Made by a program: the position numbers and the translations under genes. A DNA stretch of 64,000 nt, from contig NZ_LMHZ01000012.1 of NCBI RefSeq assembly GCF_001428545.1, forward strand, positions 186,546-250,545, read 5' to 3'. Within the stretch, counting starts at the first letter, position 1. Every line of letters begins with the position of its first letter. The DNA is from Noviherbaspirillum sp. Root189 (lineage in GTDB: Bacteria > Pseudomonadota > Gammaproteobacteria > Burkholderiales > Burkholderiaceae_D). Below the pieces are notes generated by a model that did not search any database, had not been told where the DNA came from, and saw only the letters and a list, made by a program, of their open reading frames with translations. Below are positions 29,789 through 39,867 of this stretch, piece after piece.

Positions 29789-31410
29789 TGCGCTCCCGAA
29801 GCCATTCCCTGCCCGATCCGAATGACAAACCCGTTATCTGGACCGTTGCCATCTCCAGGCTGTCCGACCTGTTCCGCGATATCACCCTTGAATTCGACGA
29901 CCGCGCCAGCATTGAACCGATCAATCTCGGTTTTGAAGATGCTGTCCGGCATATCCGCGAGCGCATGGAAACAGAACGCTGCGACGCGGTCATCGCCGCC
30001 GGGTCCAATGCCGCCTACCTGAAAAGCCGCCTGTCGTTGCCGGTCATCATCGCCAAGGCCAGCGGCTTCGATGTCTTGCAGGCACTTGCACGCGCCAGAA
30101 AAATCACCGCGGAAATCGGCCTGATCACCTATCAGGAGCCCATGCAGGAACTGGCCGAATTCCAGGCGACCTTCAACCTGAAAATCGCGCAGCGCACGTA
30201 TGTGACCGAAGAAGATGCCCGCGCCCAGATCAATGAACTGAAAGCCGCAGGTATCAAGGCCATCGTTGGGGCCGGGCTGATCACAGACCTGGCTGCGGAA
30301 GCCGGTCTTGCAGGCGTTTTCGTATATTCGGCAGCGTCGATTCGACAGGCATTCGAAGACGCGCTGGAACTCGCCCGTTTCAGCCAACTGGAATCAGGCC
30401 GCGCCCGCGCCAATCCCCTTGCCGATGCCTTGCGCGCCAAGCATGGCTTGAACGATCTGCGCGGCGAGTCGGCGGCGATGCAGGCCGTGCGCCATTCGAT
30501 TGAACTGTTCGCCAAATCCCCTGCCACCGTACTGATCCAGGGCGAGACAGGTACCGGCAAGGAATTGACGGCGCAGGCGATCCACCGCGAAAGCCAGCGG
30601 GCACGCCAGCCGTTTGTCGCCATCAATTGCGGCGCTGTCGCCGAATCGCTGCTGGAATCGGAGTTGTTTGGCTATGAAGAAGGCGCTTTCACCGGCTCGC
30701 GCCGTGGCGGTCATGCAGGCTTGTTTGAAGCGGCCAATCGCGGCACGCTGTTCCTGGATGAAATCGGCGAAATGCCGTTGCCATTGCAGACCCGGTTGCT
30801 ACGCGTATTGGAAGAGCGTGAAGTCGTCCGAGTCGGCGGCACGCGGCCGATTCCGGTCAATGTGCGCATCATCAGCGCCACGCATTGCGATCTCGACCGG
30901 CGTGTCCGGGATGGGCGCTTCCGGGCTGACCTGTTCTACCGTCTGGGCGGATTGCGGCTGACACTTCCTCCGTTGCGTGAACGCGCCGATGACCTTGCCG
31001 CGCTCGCGGAATGGGGATTGAAGAATGCGCTTGCCGCGCTCGGTACCCGCCCGCATGCCAACCTGCATGCGGAGATCCTCGCATGTGTGCCTTTGCTCGC
31101 AAGTTATACCTGGCCCGGCAATGTGCGCGAACTGCGCAACCTGATGGAGCGCGTGGCACTGTTCCTGGCCGCCGAACCGCTGCAGGCTTTGTCACCGAGT
31201 TTTATTGCAGCGGTTGCGCCTGAACTGACCCGAGAGAATGCGCATGGCATCCCACCGGTGACGGCTCAGTCAATGGTTCCTTCCGGTTCCAATAAAAAAG
31301 AATCCGTCCATGCCGTGCTTGCAAGATTCAACGGCAATCGGGAAGCCGCCGCAAATCATCTCGGCATAAGCCGCACCACCTTGTGGCGACGCTTGAGCAA
31401 GCCTGAATAA
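29788..31410 (+). CDS. prpR: sigma-54-dependent propionate regulator PrpR
   Basis: Enhancer-binding activator of the prp operon, responding to 2-methylcitrate in characterised relatives. The 540-residue protein has an N-terminal PrpR_N sensor (about 1–195), a AAA+ domain with Walker A GETGTGKE (252–259), the sigma-54 contact loop GAFTGS (299–304), Walker [10 protein letters not shown], and a C-terminal Fis-type HTH ([20 protein letters not shown]). It is divergent from prpB, and its start codon touches a TGAAACA half-site, suggesting autorepression. Confidence 0.94.
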   Translation: MRSRSHSLPDPNDKPVIWTVAISRLSDLFRDITLEFDDRASIEPINLGFEDAVRHIRERMETERCDAVIAAGSNAAYLKSRLSLPVIIAKASGFDVLQALARARKITAEIGLITYQEPMQELAEFQATFNLKIAQRTYVTEEDARAQINELKAAGIKAIVGAGLITDLAAEAGLAGVFVYSAASIRQAFEDALELARFSQLESGRARANPLADALRAKHGLNDLRGESAAMQAVRHSIELFAKSPATVLIQGETGTGKELTAQAIHRESQRARQPFVAINCGAVAESLLESELFGYEEGAFTGSRRGGHAGLFEAANRGTLFLDEIGEMPLPLQTRLLRVLEEREVVRVGGTRPIPVNVRIISATHCDLDRRVRDGRFRADLFYRLGGLRLTLPPLRERADDLAALAEWGLKNALAALGTRPHANLHAEILACVPLLASYTWPGNVRELRNLMERVALFLAAEPLQALSPSFIAAVAPELTRENAHGIPPVTAQSMVPSGSNKKESVHAVLARFNGNREAAANHLGISRTTLWRRLSKPE

Positions 31411-31497
31411 AAACATATAAGGCAAAGCAGAAAAACGCACAGATCATATAGACAACACAGACCATTCAGATCAATTTCCCCCATCCTCCGAACGATC

Positions 31498-31552
31498 CCC
31501 TCCCCCTTCTAGGGGGAGGGTTAGGGTGGGGGTGCGAAGGTCGATCGCCCTT
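31498..31552. repeat. third copy of the dispersed C/G-rich repeat
   Basis: CCCTCCCCC-TTCTA-GGGGGAGGG hairpin (31498–31520) followed by TTAGGGTGGGGGTG and GAAGGTCGATCGCC. It is the same unit as the pair at 19590–19705, here as a single copy between prpR and the GST gene. Confidence 0.7.
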
Positions 31553-31608
31553 CTGCGTTAGCAAAAGCTCAAGGAGTTTTTAACTCAGAATCCTCTCCAA
31601 CTTCGTCA

Positions 31609-32250
31609 TCAAAAGAACGGCGCCACCAACCCCTCCTGCTCCAAAGCTCTGCTAATCGCCGCACGCTCAACCATCCTCCGCAAAAACGGCCCAAGATGCG
31701 CACGATGACGCGCCGGATTACCCATCATCCTCGTCCACCGCGACAGCATGAAGAGATATGGATCAACAGCGCTATATGTTTCACCCAGCAGATACGGTCC
31801 ACCATGTTTGGCGAACACTTCATCCAGCAAGTCGAGCATCGTTCCGATCCTGGCCTCCGCATGCTGCTTCACATCCGCAGCGCCCCTTTCATCCGCAGCC
31901 AGTCGCTCCGGATAAAAATACGTAATCAGTTCGGCCTGCAAGGTATTGGTCAGGTACATCAGCCACTTGTAAAAATGCGCGCGCTCCGCCGTACCGACTG
32001 CTGGCGCAAGCCCGGCTTCAGGATGCGTATCCACCAGGTGCAGGCAGATGGCAGCCGTTTCAAACAAGACAAGATCGCCGTCGACGAAAGCGGGAATGCG
32101 GCCGGTCGGATTCAGGCGAAGGTAGTCGGCGCCCTTGTGCGCATTCTTGTCCCGGTCAACCAGGACAAGTTGATAAGGAACACCCAGTTCTTCGAGCAGC
32201 ATGTGTGGCGCGAGGCTGGCATTGCTGGGATAGTAGTAGAGCTGATACAT
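31609..32250 (-). CDS. glutathione S-transferase family protein
   Basis: Cytosolic GST-fold protein of 213 residues. Thioredoxin-like N-terminal domain (1–about 80) with YYYPSNASLAPHMLLEELG and the glutathione-binding NPTGRIPAFVDGD…FETAAI segment, followed by an all-helical C-terminal domain. The N-terminal Ser/Asn region fits beta-like or theta-like bacterial GSTs. The substrate is unknown. It is divergent from the DUF1289 gene. Confidence 0.88.
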   Translation of the reverse strand: MYQLYYYPSNASLAPHMLLEELGVPYQLVLVDRDKNAHKGADYLRLNPTGRIPAFVDGDLVLFETAAICLHLVDTHPEAGLAPAVGTAERAHFYKWLMYLTNTLQAELITYFYPERLAADERGAADVKQHAEARIGTMLDLLDEVFAKHGGPYLLGETYSAVDPYLFMLSRWTRMMGNPARHRAHLGPFLRRMVERAAISRALEQEGLVAPFF

Positions 32251-32289
32251 GGTTTTGCCCTATCATTGGCGTTTTAGGTCCTTTATTCT

Positions 32290-32475
32290 ATGCAAAAACC
32301 TTCCCGCCCGGACACGCCTTGTGTTGCCGTCTGCTCAACAACCTTTGACGACGTCTGCCGCGGATGCGGTCGCACCGTTGCCGAGGTGGCGAACTGGGTG
32401 TTCATGACACAAGAAGAAAAAGACAAAGTCTGGGACCGTATCACGGCGGAAGGCTTTCCGCGGCGACAATCATAG
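32290..32475 (+). CDS. DUF1289 small cysteine-rich protein
   Basis: A 61-residue protein of family DUF1289. Four cysteines in the pattern C-x3-C-x7-C-x2-C (CVAVCSTTFDDVCRGCGRT) could bind a metal or iron-sulfur centre, followed by the conserved segment EVANWVFMTQEEKDKVWDRI. Function is unknown. It starts 39 bases from the divergent GST gene. Confidence 0.88.
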   Translation: MQKPSRPDTPCVAVCSTTFDDVCRGCGRTVAEVANWVFMTQEEKDKVWDRITAEGFPRRQS

Positions 32476-32546
32476 TGCATGTCCCGGCCATCGCGACGTC
32501 GAATCGCGGCATGTCGGGCTCATCAGTCATTCAATCATTCAGACGA

Positions 32547-33827
32547 TCAAAGTTGCTTGCCCAGCAAAGAAGAAGCGTGCTCGATCACTTTCTCCTTCCA
32601 CGGCCGGTTGCGCCACTGCTCAATGGTAATGGCCCGCGTCTTCGCAAAATCCTGTTCGAACTCCCTGGTCATTTCTGCGGCAAAGCCTGCGTCGTAAACA
32701 TTGAGGTTGGCTTCGTCATTCAGCCGGAATGATCGATTGTCAAAATTGGTCGAGCCGGTCGACACCATGAAGCCGTCGACAATCATGATTTTGCAATGGA
32801 ACATGGTCGGCTGGTATTCCGCGATCACGATGCCTGCTTCCAGCAACTCACCCCAGCGCGCCCGCGATGCGTGCCGCACGACCGATGCGTCAATATCCTC
32901 GCCCGGCGTGATGATGCGGATCTTCACACCTCTTTTTGCGGCTTCGACAAGGGCATTGATCGCGAGATCATCCGGTACGAAATAGGAACTGGATAACAGG
33001 ATGGACTGACGTGCGGAAGCAATGGACAGCAGGTACATCAGGTGCATGCTTTCACTGCCTCCGGTCGGCGAACTGCTGAACATCTGTGCCGGCATTTTCC
33101 CTGCATTGTCGATCTTCGGAAAATAGTCCCCGGAATGCAGGACACGCCCGGTCGCCTTTATCCAGTTGTCCAGAAAGACTGCCTGGAACTCGGATACCGC
33201 AGGTCCGCGCACCATAAAATGCGAATCACGCCAATGCTCCTTATCCTGCGCATTCCCATCCCACTGATCAGCGATGCCTACCCCGCCGGTGAAGCCGACT
33301 TGTCCGTCCACGATGAGAAGCTTGCGATGCGTGCGGTTATTCATTCGCGTCAGGTTGAGCCAGTGCGGTTTATGGTAACGCTCCACCTCGACACCGCCCT
33401 TACGCATCTCTTCCAGCAAGGCCTCGTCCATCTTGGCGCTGCCGATCCAGTCGAGCAGGACGTGGACTTTAACGCCGACCTGCGCGCGTTCACGCAGGGC
33501 TTCGGCGAACTGTTTGCCAATATCGCCGGACCAGTAGATATAGGTTTCAAAGGTGATCGTTTCACGGGCCGAACGAATAGCCTCAAGCATCGCAGGAAAA
33601 ATCTCGGCGCCATTCTCAAGATGTTTGACGGTATTTCCCTCAATGATGGTCGGTCCGAGAAGCACGCCCATCGACCGCAGATATTGCGGATCGGTAACGC
33701 CGTACAGGCTTTCGACCCGGGTATCGATCTTTTTTTCACCCGCGGAAAGATTTCCCAGCAACAGCATGGCTGCGGCGGTCACCAGCACCGCAACGGCAAT
33801 ATGAACAAGGTTGAAGCGATTTTTCAC
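32547..33827 (-). CDS. phospholipase D-like protein (cardiolipin synthase type)
   Basis: Membrane-anchored enzyme of the PLD superfamily, probably a cardiolipin synthase. Two HKD half-sites are visible: HRKLLIVDGQVGFTGG and HCKIMIVDGFMVSTGSTNFD, both with the expected HxK-x4-D. One N-terminal helix (HIAVAVLVTAAAMLLLG) follows the chosen start. The GTG at 33827 (VKNRFNLVHIA) has AGGG upstream; the frame is open further to 34073, but the extra residues look non-coding. That gives about 426 residues. Confidence 0.82.
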   Translation of the reverse strand: MKNRFNLVHIAVAVLVTAAAMLLLGNLSAGEKKIDTRVESLYGVTDPQYLRSMGVLLGPTIIEGNTVKHLENGAEIFPAMLEAIRSARETITFETYIYWSGDIGKQFAEALRERAQVGVKVHVLLDWIGSAKMDEALLEEMRKGGVEVERYHKPHWLNLTRMNNRTHRKLLIVDGQVGFTGGVGIADQWDGNAQDKEHWRDSHFMVRGPAVSEFQAVFLDNWIKATGRVLHSGDYFPKIDNAGKMPAQMFSSSPTGGSESMHLMYLLSIASARQSILLSSSYFVPDDLAINALVEAAKRGVKIRIITPGEDIDASVVRHASRARWGELLEAGIVIAEYQPTMFHCKIMIVDGFMVSTGSTNFDNRSFRLNDEANLNVYDAGFAAEMTREFEQDFAKTRAITIEQWRNRPWKEKVIEHASSLLGKQL

Positions 33828-34043
33828 AAAAGCCCTACGCCCCACGGAACCCGAGGCAGCAATGAGGAATATGCTTACTGTATCCCGTGCGACATATCGG
33901 TGCCTTGCGATTGGTAAAGTCTCATGCTGGTGCGCAGCACCGGTCCGTCTTGGGGCACTGGATAAATGACGCTGCACTCCGATGAAGGCCCTACGGCGCT
34001 GCCCGGAGACAGCTTCCGCAAGCAGGGGAAGGATGGAAAGGAA

Positions 34044-34065
34044 AACGGCGCCCGCAGGCGCCGTT
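34044..34065 (-). terminator. terminator after ntrC
   Basis: AACGGCGCC / GGCGCCGTT with a 4-base loop, followed on the minus strand by TTTTCC. It lies 4 bases after the ntrC stop. Confidence 0.75.
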
Positions 34066-34069
34066 GAGG

Positions 34070-35626
34070 TCATTCGTCCTTGGCTCCGTCTATACCAAGT
34101 TCATGAATTTTGCGGGTGATGGTGTTGCGCCCTATGCCGAGCCGGATCGCCGCATCGTTCTTGCGGCCATGCGTATGCTTGAGTGCGGTTTTGATCAGCG
34201 CGGACTCGAACTGACGTCCCAAAGCGTCCATCACTTCGGGCTGGCCGGCCGCCAGCATGTGAGCAGCTTCGGACTCCAGTAAGGCGATCCAGCCTGCCTT
34301 ATCGGCGACAGCCGCCGCATGACCGTTAGCCGGCGTCGGAGACGATGACGGGAAGGAAGGCACCGACATGGAAGACATCGCGGACGACACATCGGACAGC
34401 GCCGGCATGGCCGAGGGCTGCACCGGCATGGTGACAGAAACCGGCATGCTCACAGTCGACGAGACATAGTCCTGGCCATGGGTCAACTCCTGCGGCAGAT
34501 CCTTGACCTCGACCGTTTGCCCGGGCGCCATCACGGTAATCCAGTTACACAGGTTTTCCAGTTGCCGTACATTGCCCGGCAACTCGAGACTGGCGAGGAA
34601 TTGCATGGCGCTGTCGGACATGCGTTTTGCTTCGACACCGAGCTGCTTTGCGCTTTGCGCCAGGAAGTGACGGGTCAGCAGCGGAATGTCTTCGTGGCGC
34701 TCGCGCAGGCTGGGCAAACGCAGGCGAATCACATTCAGGCGATGATACAAGTCTTCGCGGAACAGGCCCTCTTTCACGCGCTGTTCCAGGTTCTGATGCG
34801 TCGCTGCGATCACGCGGACATTTGCCTTCAGAGGCTGATGACCGCCAACGCGATAGAAGTGGCCATCCGACAGCACCCGCAGCAGGCGGGTCTGCAAATC
34901 AAAAGGCATATCGCCGATTTCATCGAGGAAGAGCGTGCCGTTTTCGGCCTGCTCGAATCGTCCTCGCCGAGTCGCCTGTGCGCCGGTAAACGCGCCGCGC
35001 TCGTGACCAAACAACTCGGATTCAAGCAAGTCCTTGGGAATTGCCGCGGTGTTGAGCGCGATGTATGGCTGGGCCGCACGCGGGCTGTGCTTGTGCAATG
35101 CGCGCGCCACCAGTTCCTTGCCGGTACCCGATTCGCCGGTGATCAGTACCGTCACGTTGGATTGCGACAGGCGCCCGATCGCACGAAAGACGTCCTGCAT
35201 CGCAGGAGCCTGACCGAGGATTTCGGGTGTCTCGGCCGACACCTGTTCGACATCAGACTCACGCAGGCTTTCTTCCAGCGCGCGGCGTATCAGTTCAACT
35301 GCCTTATCGATATCGAAAGGCTTGGCGAGGTATTCGAACGCACCGCCCTGAAAGGCGGCCACGGCCGAGTCGAGATCGGAAAACGCGGTGATCACAATGA
35401 CCGGCAGGCCCGGATGCTTGGCCTTGACCGCCTGCAGCAGTTCGAGGCCGGACTCGCCCGGCATGCGGATATCGGACACCAGTACTTGCGGCACGCTGGT
35501 CTGCAGTGCATCGAGTGCTTCACGCGCATTCGGGAAGCTTTTGGTAGCGAGATTTTCGCGGGCAAGGGCCTTTTCCAGTACCCAGCGAATTGATTCGTCG
35601 TCGTCGACAATCCAGATTGGCTTCAT
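34070..35626 (-). CDS. ntrC: nitrogen response regulator NtrC (NR-I)
   Basis: Sigma-54 activator of nitrogen-starvation genes, phosphorylated by NtrB. Receiver domain with [14 protein letters not shown] and phospho-Asp in VSDIRMPG (D52); AAA+ domain with [14 protein letters not shown] and [10 protein letters not shown]-terminal Fis HTH ([19 protein letters not shown]). At 518 residues it is longer than E. coli NtrC (469) because of a Ser/Pro/Met-rich linker (about 390–440) between the AAA+ and HTH domains. The start [10 protein letters not shown] at 35626 matches family N-termini; an in-frame ATG at 35650 is possible. Confidence 0.92.
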   Translation of the reverse strand: MKPIWIVDDDESIRWVLEKALARENLATKSFPNAREALDALQTSVPQVLVSDIRMPGESGLELLQAVKAKHPGLPVIVITAFSDLDSAVAAFQGGAFEYLAKPFDIDKAVELIRRALEESLRESDVEQVSAETPEILGQAPAMQDVFRAIGRLSQSNVTVLITGESGTGKELVARALHKHSPRAAQPYIALNTAAIPKDLLESELFGHERGAFTGAQATRRGRFEQAENGTLFLDEIGDMPFDLQTRLLRVLSDGHFYRVGGHQPLKANVRVIAATHQNLEQRVKEGLFREDLYHRLNVIRLRLPSLRERHEDIPLLTRHFLAQSAKQLGVEAKRMSDSAMQFLASLELPGNVRQLENLCNWITVMAPGQTVEVKDLPQELTHGQDYVSSTVSMPVSVTMPVQPSAMPALSDVSSAMSSMSVPSFPSSSPTPANGHAAAVADKAGWIALLESEAAHMLAAGQPEVMDALGRQFESALIKTALKHTHGRKNDAAIRLGIGRNTITRKIHELGIDGAKDE

Positions 35627-35678
35627 ATTTTCGTGTGCATCCCGCGTCATGAGGCATTGATCAAAGCCGGCCCGTTAT

Positions 35679-36758
35679 TCAGGGCAGCGGTATCAGTATT
35701 CTGAAGTCGGTGCATCCCGGCCTGCTCTGGCATTCGATAACGCCCATGTGCTGCTGAACGAACGTCTGCGCAAGAGTCAGGCCCAGTCCACTACCGCCCT
35801 GCCGCCCCGATACCAGGGGATAGAAGATCCGGTCATGGATGTCGGGAGGGATGCCCGGCCCATTGTCGATAATATGCAAGTCTAATGCCAGCCTGTAACG
35901 AATCTTCGCGAGCGTCACCTGGCGGGCGACACGGGTCTGCAAAGTGATCTGTGCATCGCCGTCTTTCATGCGGTGCGACAGTGCCTGCGCAGCGTTGTGC
36001 GTGATGTTCAACACCGCCTGGATCAGTTGCTCCTTGTCGCCGCGGAATTCGGGCACCGACAGGTCGTAGTCGCGCTTGATGGTCAAGCCATTGGGGAATT
36101 CGGCGACGATCAGGCTGCGCACACGTTCGCAGACTTCATGGATGTTGACGTCGCCGACGATATGCGGACGACGATGCGGGGCAAGGAGACGATCGACCAG
36201 AGTCTGCAGGCGATCCGCCTCCTTGATGATGACCTGTGTGTATTCGCGCAACTCCTTCAGATGCCGTTCGGGCAATTCAAACTCGAGCAATTGCGCGGCG
36301 CCACGGATACCGCCGAGCGGGTTCTTGATTTCATGCGCGAGGTTGCGGATCAGTTCCTTGTTGGCCTGGCTCTGGTCGAGCAGGCGTTCTTCCCGGTCCA
36401 GCTTGAGTTGCTGAACGTTTTCACGTAGTTCGATCAGCACCGGCGTGTCGGGATTGTCGAGCGCGGTGACGATCACATGCACCTGTAGCGATTCACGCCC
36501 CGCCCGCTCCAGCGTCAGATCGAGGCGCTTGTCGGCGAAGCGATGCTGGACCGCTTCCTCGAAAATTTCGGACAGGTGGTCTCCGTTCAGGAAGAGGTCT
36601 TCCAGCTTTTGGGTCATGAGTGCCTTGGCCGAGCTCTCGAACAAGTTTTCCGCCGCCGCGTTGGCATAGGTGATACGGCTTTCCGGGTCGAGGATGATGA
36701 CCGCCGAGGAAAGCAGATCCAGTCCATCCAGGGGATTTCGCGTTGTTTTCACATTCAT
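35679..36758 (-). CDS. ntrB: nitrogen sensor kinase NtrB (NR-II)
   Basis: Cytoplasmic histidine kinase/phosphatase that controls NtrC under PII signalling. The 359-residue protein has an N-terminal PAS domain (about 10–110), the phosphorylated His in RNLAHEIKNPLGGIRGAAQ, and HATPase motifs DNGPGIPP and GSGLGL. It precedes ntrC by 52 bases. The ATG lies two bases after a terminator U-tract and has no clear Shine-Dalgarno, so expression may depend on read-through from glnA/DUF4124. Confidence 0.93.
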   Translation of the reverse strand: MNVKTTRNPLDGLDLLSSAVIILDPESRITYANAAAENLFESSAKALMTQKLEDLFLNGDHLSEIFEEAVQHRFADKRLDLTLERAGRESLQVHVIVTALDNPDTPVLIELRENVQQLKLDREERLLDQSQANKELIRNLAHEIKNPLGGIRGAAQLLEFELPERHLKELREYTQVIIKEADRLQTLVDRLLAPHRRPHIVGDVNIHEVCERVRSLIVAEFPNGLTIKRDYDLSVPEFRGDKEQLIQAVLNITHNAAQALSHRMKDGDAQITLQTRVARQVTLAKIRYRLALDLHIIDNGPGIPPDIHDRIFYPLVSGRQGGSGLGLTLAQTFVQQHMGVIECQSRPGCTDFRILIPLP

Positions 36759-36760
36759 CC

Positions 36761-36789
36761 AAAAATAAAGGGCCGCATATGCGGCCCTT
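36761..36789 (-). terminator. terminator after the DUF4124 gene, abutting ntrB
   Basis: A perfect 22-bp palindrome AAGGGCCGCAT/ATGCGGCCCTT (36768–36789), read on the minus strand into TTTATTTTT (36761–36769). The ntrB start codon begins at 36758, two bases beyond the T-run. Confidence 0.85.
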
Positions 36790-36822
36790 GTTATGCAAGC
36801 GTCATACCTGAAGCGCGCATTG

Positions 36823-37317
36823 CTATTTTAGATTACCAATCTCGCGTTTCAGTGCCTCGATATTCTTTTCGCTGCGGCTAATATCGTCCTTCATGGTCGC
36901 AACGCGTTCCTGGTATTTCGCATAATTGCGCTCATCGCCACGGCGTTCCGGCTCGCCATTGTTAAATTCCTTCTTCAGGTTCGCAAGCTTCTGCTCCTCG
37001 CTTTTCATTTCATCTGCGAGGATCTGGCGGCGGTCGTTGTCACGGGTTTTCTGCGTGTCGCCATCGACTTTCGGGAAATCCGACGGCGATGCCGACGGTT
37101 TTGCGGCAGCGGTCTGGACAACGGGTTTGCGCGCGGATGGTGGCGCGGGAATCATGGTGATGCCGGGAAGATCAATCTTTTTGCAGCCCTTGGTAGTGCC
37201 GGTATTTTTATATTCCTTCTTGCCAGTCTCATCGACACAAAGGAATACCTCGCTCTGTGCATGGACGTGTCCGGCAGCGGCTGCAACTAAGGCCAGTCCA
37301 ATCAATTGTTGTTTCAT
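36823..37317 (-). CDS. DUF4124 exported protein with coiled-coil tail
   Basis: Probable periplasmic or cell-envelope protein. The 164 residues start with a signal peptide (MKQQLIGLALVAAAAGHVHA, likely cleaved after the last Ala), then a DUF4124 domain (about 22–50: FLCVDETGKKEYKNTG…GCKKIDLPG, two cysteines), a Pro/Ala-rich linker, and a charged helical tail (about 95–164) likely to form a coiled coil. Function is unknown. It sits between glnA and ntrB, with a terminator on either side. Confidence 0.85.
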   Translation of the reverse strand: MKQQLIGLALVAAAAGHVHAQSEVFLCVDETGKKEYKNTGTTKGCKKIDLPGITMIPAPPSARKPVVQTAAAKPSASPSDFPKVDGDTQKTRDNDRRQILADEMKSEEQKLANLKKEFNNGEPERRGDERNYAKYQERVATMKDDISRSEKNIEALKREIGNLK

Positions 37318-37426
37318 AATCTTTCTGCGTGGAAACAGTAAAGGTGCTTACAAGTTTAGGGCAAGTAGCGATCCTTTACAAACATTCGAACTCAGAACGA
37401 CTTATAGCACAACAGTTCCATACGAC

Positions 37427-37450
37427 AAAAAAGGGAAGCCGAAGCTTCCC
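37427..37450 (-). terminator. terminator after glnA
   Basis: On the minus strand GGGAAGC-TTCG-GCTTCCC followed by TTTTTT. The UUCG tetraloop and U-run make this a strong rho-independent terminator, 88 bases after the glnA stop. Confidence 0.9.
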
Positions 37451-37537
37451 CTTTCTGCAACAGTCGAACGATCGAACAGTTAACCTTGCGTACTTGTTGC
37501 CAGGTACGCAAGATCGCAAGCTCGATATATCCGCGTA

Positions 37538-38953
37538 TTACAGCGAGTAGTACATGTCGAACTCGATCGGATGCGTCGTCATGCGGAAGCGCTGGACTTC
37601 CTGCATTTTCAGCTCGATGTAAGCGTCGATCATGCTGTCGCTGAACACACCGCCACGGGTCAGGAATTCGCGGTCCTTGTCCAGGTACTCGAGCGCCTGG
37701 TCGAGCGACGAGCACACTGTCGGGATCAGCTTGTCTTCTTCCGGCGGCAGGTGGTACAGATCCTTGGATGCTGCTTCGCCCGGATGGATCTTGTTCTGCA
37801 CGCCGTCCAGACCTGCCATCAGCAATGCAGCAAAGCCCAGATACGGGTTCATCAGAGGATCCGGGAAACGTGCTTCGACGCGGCGACCCTTCGGATTGGC
37901 AACGTGCGGAATACGGATCGAAGCGGAACGGTTACGCGCCGAGTAAGCCAGCTTGACCGGTGCTTCATAGCCAGGAACCAGACGCTTGTACGAGTTGGTG
38001 CCCGGGTTGGTAATCGCGTTCAATGCACGTGCGTGCTTGATGATGCCGCCGATGTAGTACAGCGCAAAGTCGGACAGGCCGGCATAGCCATCGCCTGCGA
38101 ACAGGTTCTTGCCATCCTTCCAGACGGACTGGTGCACGTGCATACCCGAACCGTTGTCGCCAACGATCGGCTTCGGCATGAAGGTCGCTGTCTTGCCGTA
38201 AGTGTGGGCAACGTTCCAGATCACGTACTTGAGGTTCTGTGTCCAGTCGGCGCGCTCAACCAGTGTCGAGAACTTGGTGCCGAGTTCGTTCTGGCCTGCG
38301 CCAGCAACTTCGTGGTGGTGAACTTCAACCGGGATGCCCATTGCCTCGAGGATCAGGGACATTTCCGAACGCATGTCCTGGAAGCTGTCGACCGGAGGAA
38401 CCGGGAAGTAGCCGCCTTTGACGGTCGGACGGTGGCCAGTGTTGCCGCCTTCGAGCTTGTCGCCGGTAGTCCACGACGCTTCTTCGGAATCGATCTTCAC
38501 GAAGCAGCCGGACATGTCGATCTTCCAGCGAACGCTGTCGAAGATGAAGAATTCAGGTTCCGGGCCGAAGTAGGCGGTATCGCCCAGGCCGGAGGACTTC
38601 AGGTAGGCTTCAGCGCGCTTGGCGATGGAACGTGGGTCACGGTCGTAGCCCTTGCCGTCGGACGGCTCGATAACGTCACACTGCATGAACAGCGTGGTTT
38701 CTTCCATGAACGGGTCAATGTTGGCGGTACTGGGATCCGGCATCAACAGCATGTCAGATGCTTCAATGCCTTTCCAACCAGCGATCGAGGAACCATCGAA
38801 GGCGTGGCCCGAGTCGAATTTGTCCATGCCGAACTGCGAAATGGGAACGGTAACGTGTTGTTCCTTGCCTCGGGTGTCTGCAAAACGAAAATCAACGAAT
38901 TTGACTTCGTTGTCTTTCGCCAACTTCAAGACCTCTGCGGCCGTACGTGCCAT
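37538..38953 (-). CDS. glnA: glutamine synthetase type I
   Basis: ATP-dependent glutamine synthesis, the main ammonia-assimilation enzyme. The 471-residue dodecamer-type subunit has [14 protein letters not shown] near the N-terminus, FDGSSIAGW, the ATP-binding [16 protein letters not shown], and the adenylylation loop NLYHLPPEE-like segment (here [11 protein letters not shown], Tyr as target). The ATG has TTTAGGAGA upstream. Upstream sigma-54 and NtrC-like sites and nearby ntrBC fit nitrogen control. An equally long frame on the opposite strand is a codon-bias artefact. Confidence 0.95.
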   Translation of the reverse strand: MARTAAEVLKLAKDNEVKFVDFRFADTRGKEQHVTVPISQFGMDKFDSGHAFDGSSIAGWKGIEASDMLLMPDPSTANIDPFMEETTLFMQCDVIEPSDGKGYDRDPRSIAKRAEAYLKSSGLGDTAYFGPEPEFFIFDSVRWKIDMSGCFVKIDSEEASWTTGDKLEGGNTGHRPTVKGGYFPVPPVDSFQDMRSEMSLILEAMGIPVEVHHHEVAGAGQNELGTKFSTLVERADWTQNLKYVIWNVAHTYGKTATFMPKPIVGDNGSGMHVHQSVWKDGKNLFAGDGYAGLSDFALYYIGGIIKHARALNAITNPGTNSYKRLVPGYEAPVKLAYSARNRSASIRIPHVANPKGRRVEARFPDPLMNPYLGFAALLMAGLDGVQNKIHPGEAASKDLYHLPPEEDKLIPTVCSSLDQALEYLDKDREFLTRGGVFSDSMIDAYIELKMQEVQRFRMTTHPIEFDMYYSL

Positions 38954-39074
38954 GCGAATCTCCTAAATGAGCAAAATGTGTCTTAGAAATGCGGATAATG
39001 TTGAGTCGATGGTATCCGCCGTGCTGCAAGCGCAGTACACATCGAAGTGCGACCGAAACTCAGGCCGGAATGAT

Positions 39075-39090
39075 AGCAGATTCCATGCCA
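39075..39090 (-). promoter_or_regulatory. candidate sigma-54 promoter of glnA
   Basis: The minus strand reads TGGCATGGAATCTGCT: two mismatches to the TGGCACG-N4-TTGC[AT] consensus, with the essential GG and GC at the correct 10-base spacing. It lies about 120 bases upstream of the glnA ATG and downstream of NtrC-like sites. Confidence 0.7.
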
Positions 39091-39196
39091 CCAACTTGAG
39101 AAATCACAAATGCCTCGCACCGTCCTGATGCACGCTAATTAGCGGAAATAGTGCGATGTTGAAACATGATTGTTAGCTTTTAAGCCACATGAAGAA

Positions 39197-39260
39197 GTCC
39201 CCATTTCGGTGCGTTTCCTCCTAAAATCCCTGTATTGGTGCATTTATGCTTTGCACTACC
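39197..39260. promoter_or_regulatory. candidate NtrC enhancer sites upstream of glnA
   Basis: The minus strand at 39197–39213 reads CGCACCGAAATGGGGAC, 12 of 17 matches to TGCACCAAAATGGTGCA. At 39234–39260 a second element has outward-facing half-sites (TTGGTGCA…TGCACTACC). Both lie 105–170 bases upstream of the putative sigma-54 promoter, a typical enhancer distance. The rest of the 425-base gap shows no gene. Confidence 0.55.
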
Positions 39261-39378
39261 GAAATCCGCACGGTTTTTGTGCGTCGCGATCCCAGTCTAG
39301 TCCATGCGCCGCCGAGATAAAATAACAAGTTGAACATGCGGTAAATTGCTGACTCACTCCAACGAAATTGGAACCATC

Positions 39379-39831
39379 ATGGACATACTCGACAAGGCTC
39401 GCGAACGCGGGCAGGAACAACAACTCCCGTATGCGGGTGCCGTCACCCCCTCGGAGGCTTATGCCCTTCTCCAGGCCAACCCGAATGTCAAACTCGTCGA
39501 CGTCAGGACCAATGCGGAGCGCGACTGGGTCGGGCGTGTGGCCATACCTGAGGACCAGCATGCCGCAGTGCAGTGGAACACTTATCCCGGCAGCGTACCA
39601 AACCCGGCATTCATGGATGAACTGGCGCAGACTGCCGACAAGAATAAGATCTTGCTGTTTTTGTGCCGCTCTGGTGTCCGTTCCCGTCACGCGGCCAAAC
39701 TGGCAACTGAGAACGGCTATCCCCATTGCTTTGACATACTGGAGGGTTTTGAAGGCGACAAGGATGCCGATGGTCATCGAAAATCCGTGGGGGGCTGGTG
39801 CAAGGCCGGCCTGCCTTGGGTCGGTGCGTGA
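39379..39831 (+). CDS. rhodanese-like domain protein
   Basis: Single-domain sulfurtransferase-fold protein of 150 residues. The active-site loop is CRSGVRSR, with the catalytic Cys, preceded by the family segment VKLVDVRTNAERDWVG. The start at 39379 has GGAA upstream; an in-frame start at 39346 is less likely. Substrate and partner are unknown; it faces the TAXI-type gene convergently. Confidence 0.87.
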   Translation: MDILDKARERGQEQQLPYAGAVTPSEAYALLQANPNVKLVDVRTNAERDWVGRVAIPEDQHAAVQWNTYPGSVPNPAFMDELAQTADKNKILLFLCRSGVRSRHAAKLATENGYPHCFDILEGFEGDKDADGHRKSVGGWCKAGLPWVGA

Positions 39832-39867
39832 CGTTGTTAAACCGCCTGCAGATCGACTCAATGCGAC

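Noticed and set aside
37571-38986. Open frame opposite the whole of glnA (471 codons)
   Set aside because: Exact shadow of glnA in a codon-biased gene; no start signal and no family.
38999-39026. Second sigma-54 promoter for glnA
   Set aside because: The only other TTGCA-type element near here has a poor -24 half (3 of 6 matches).
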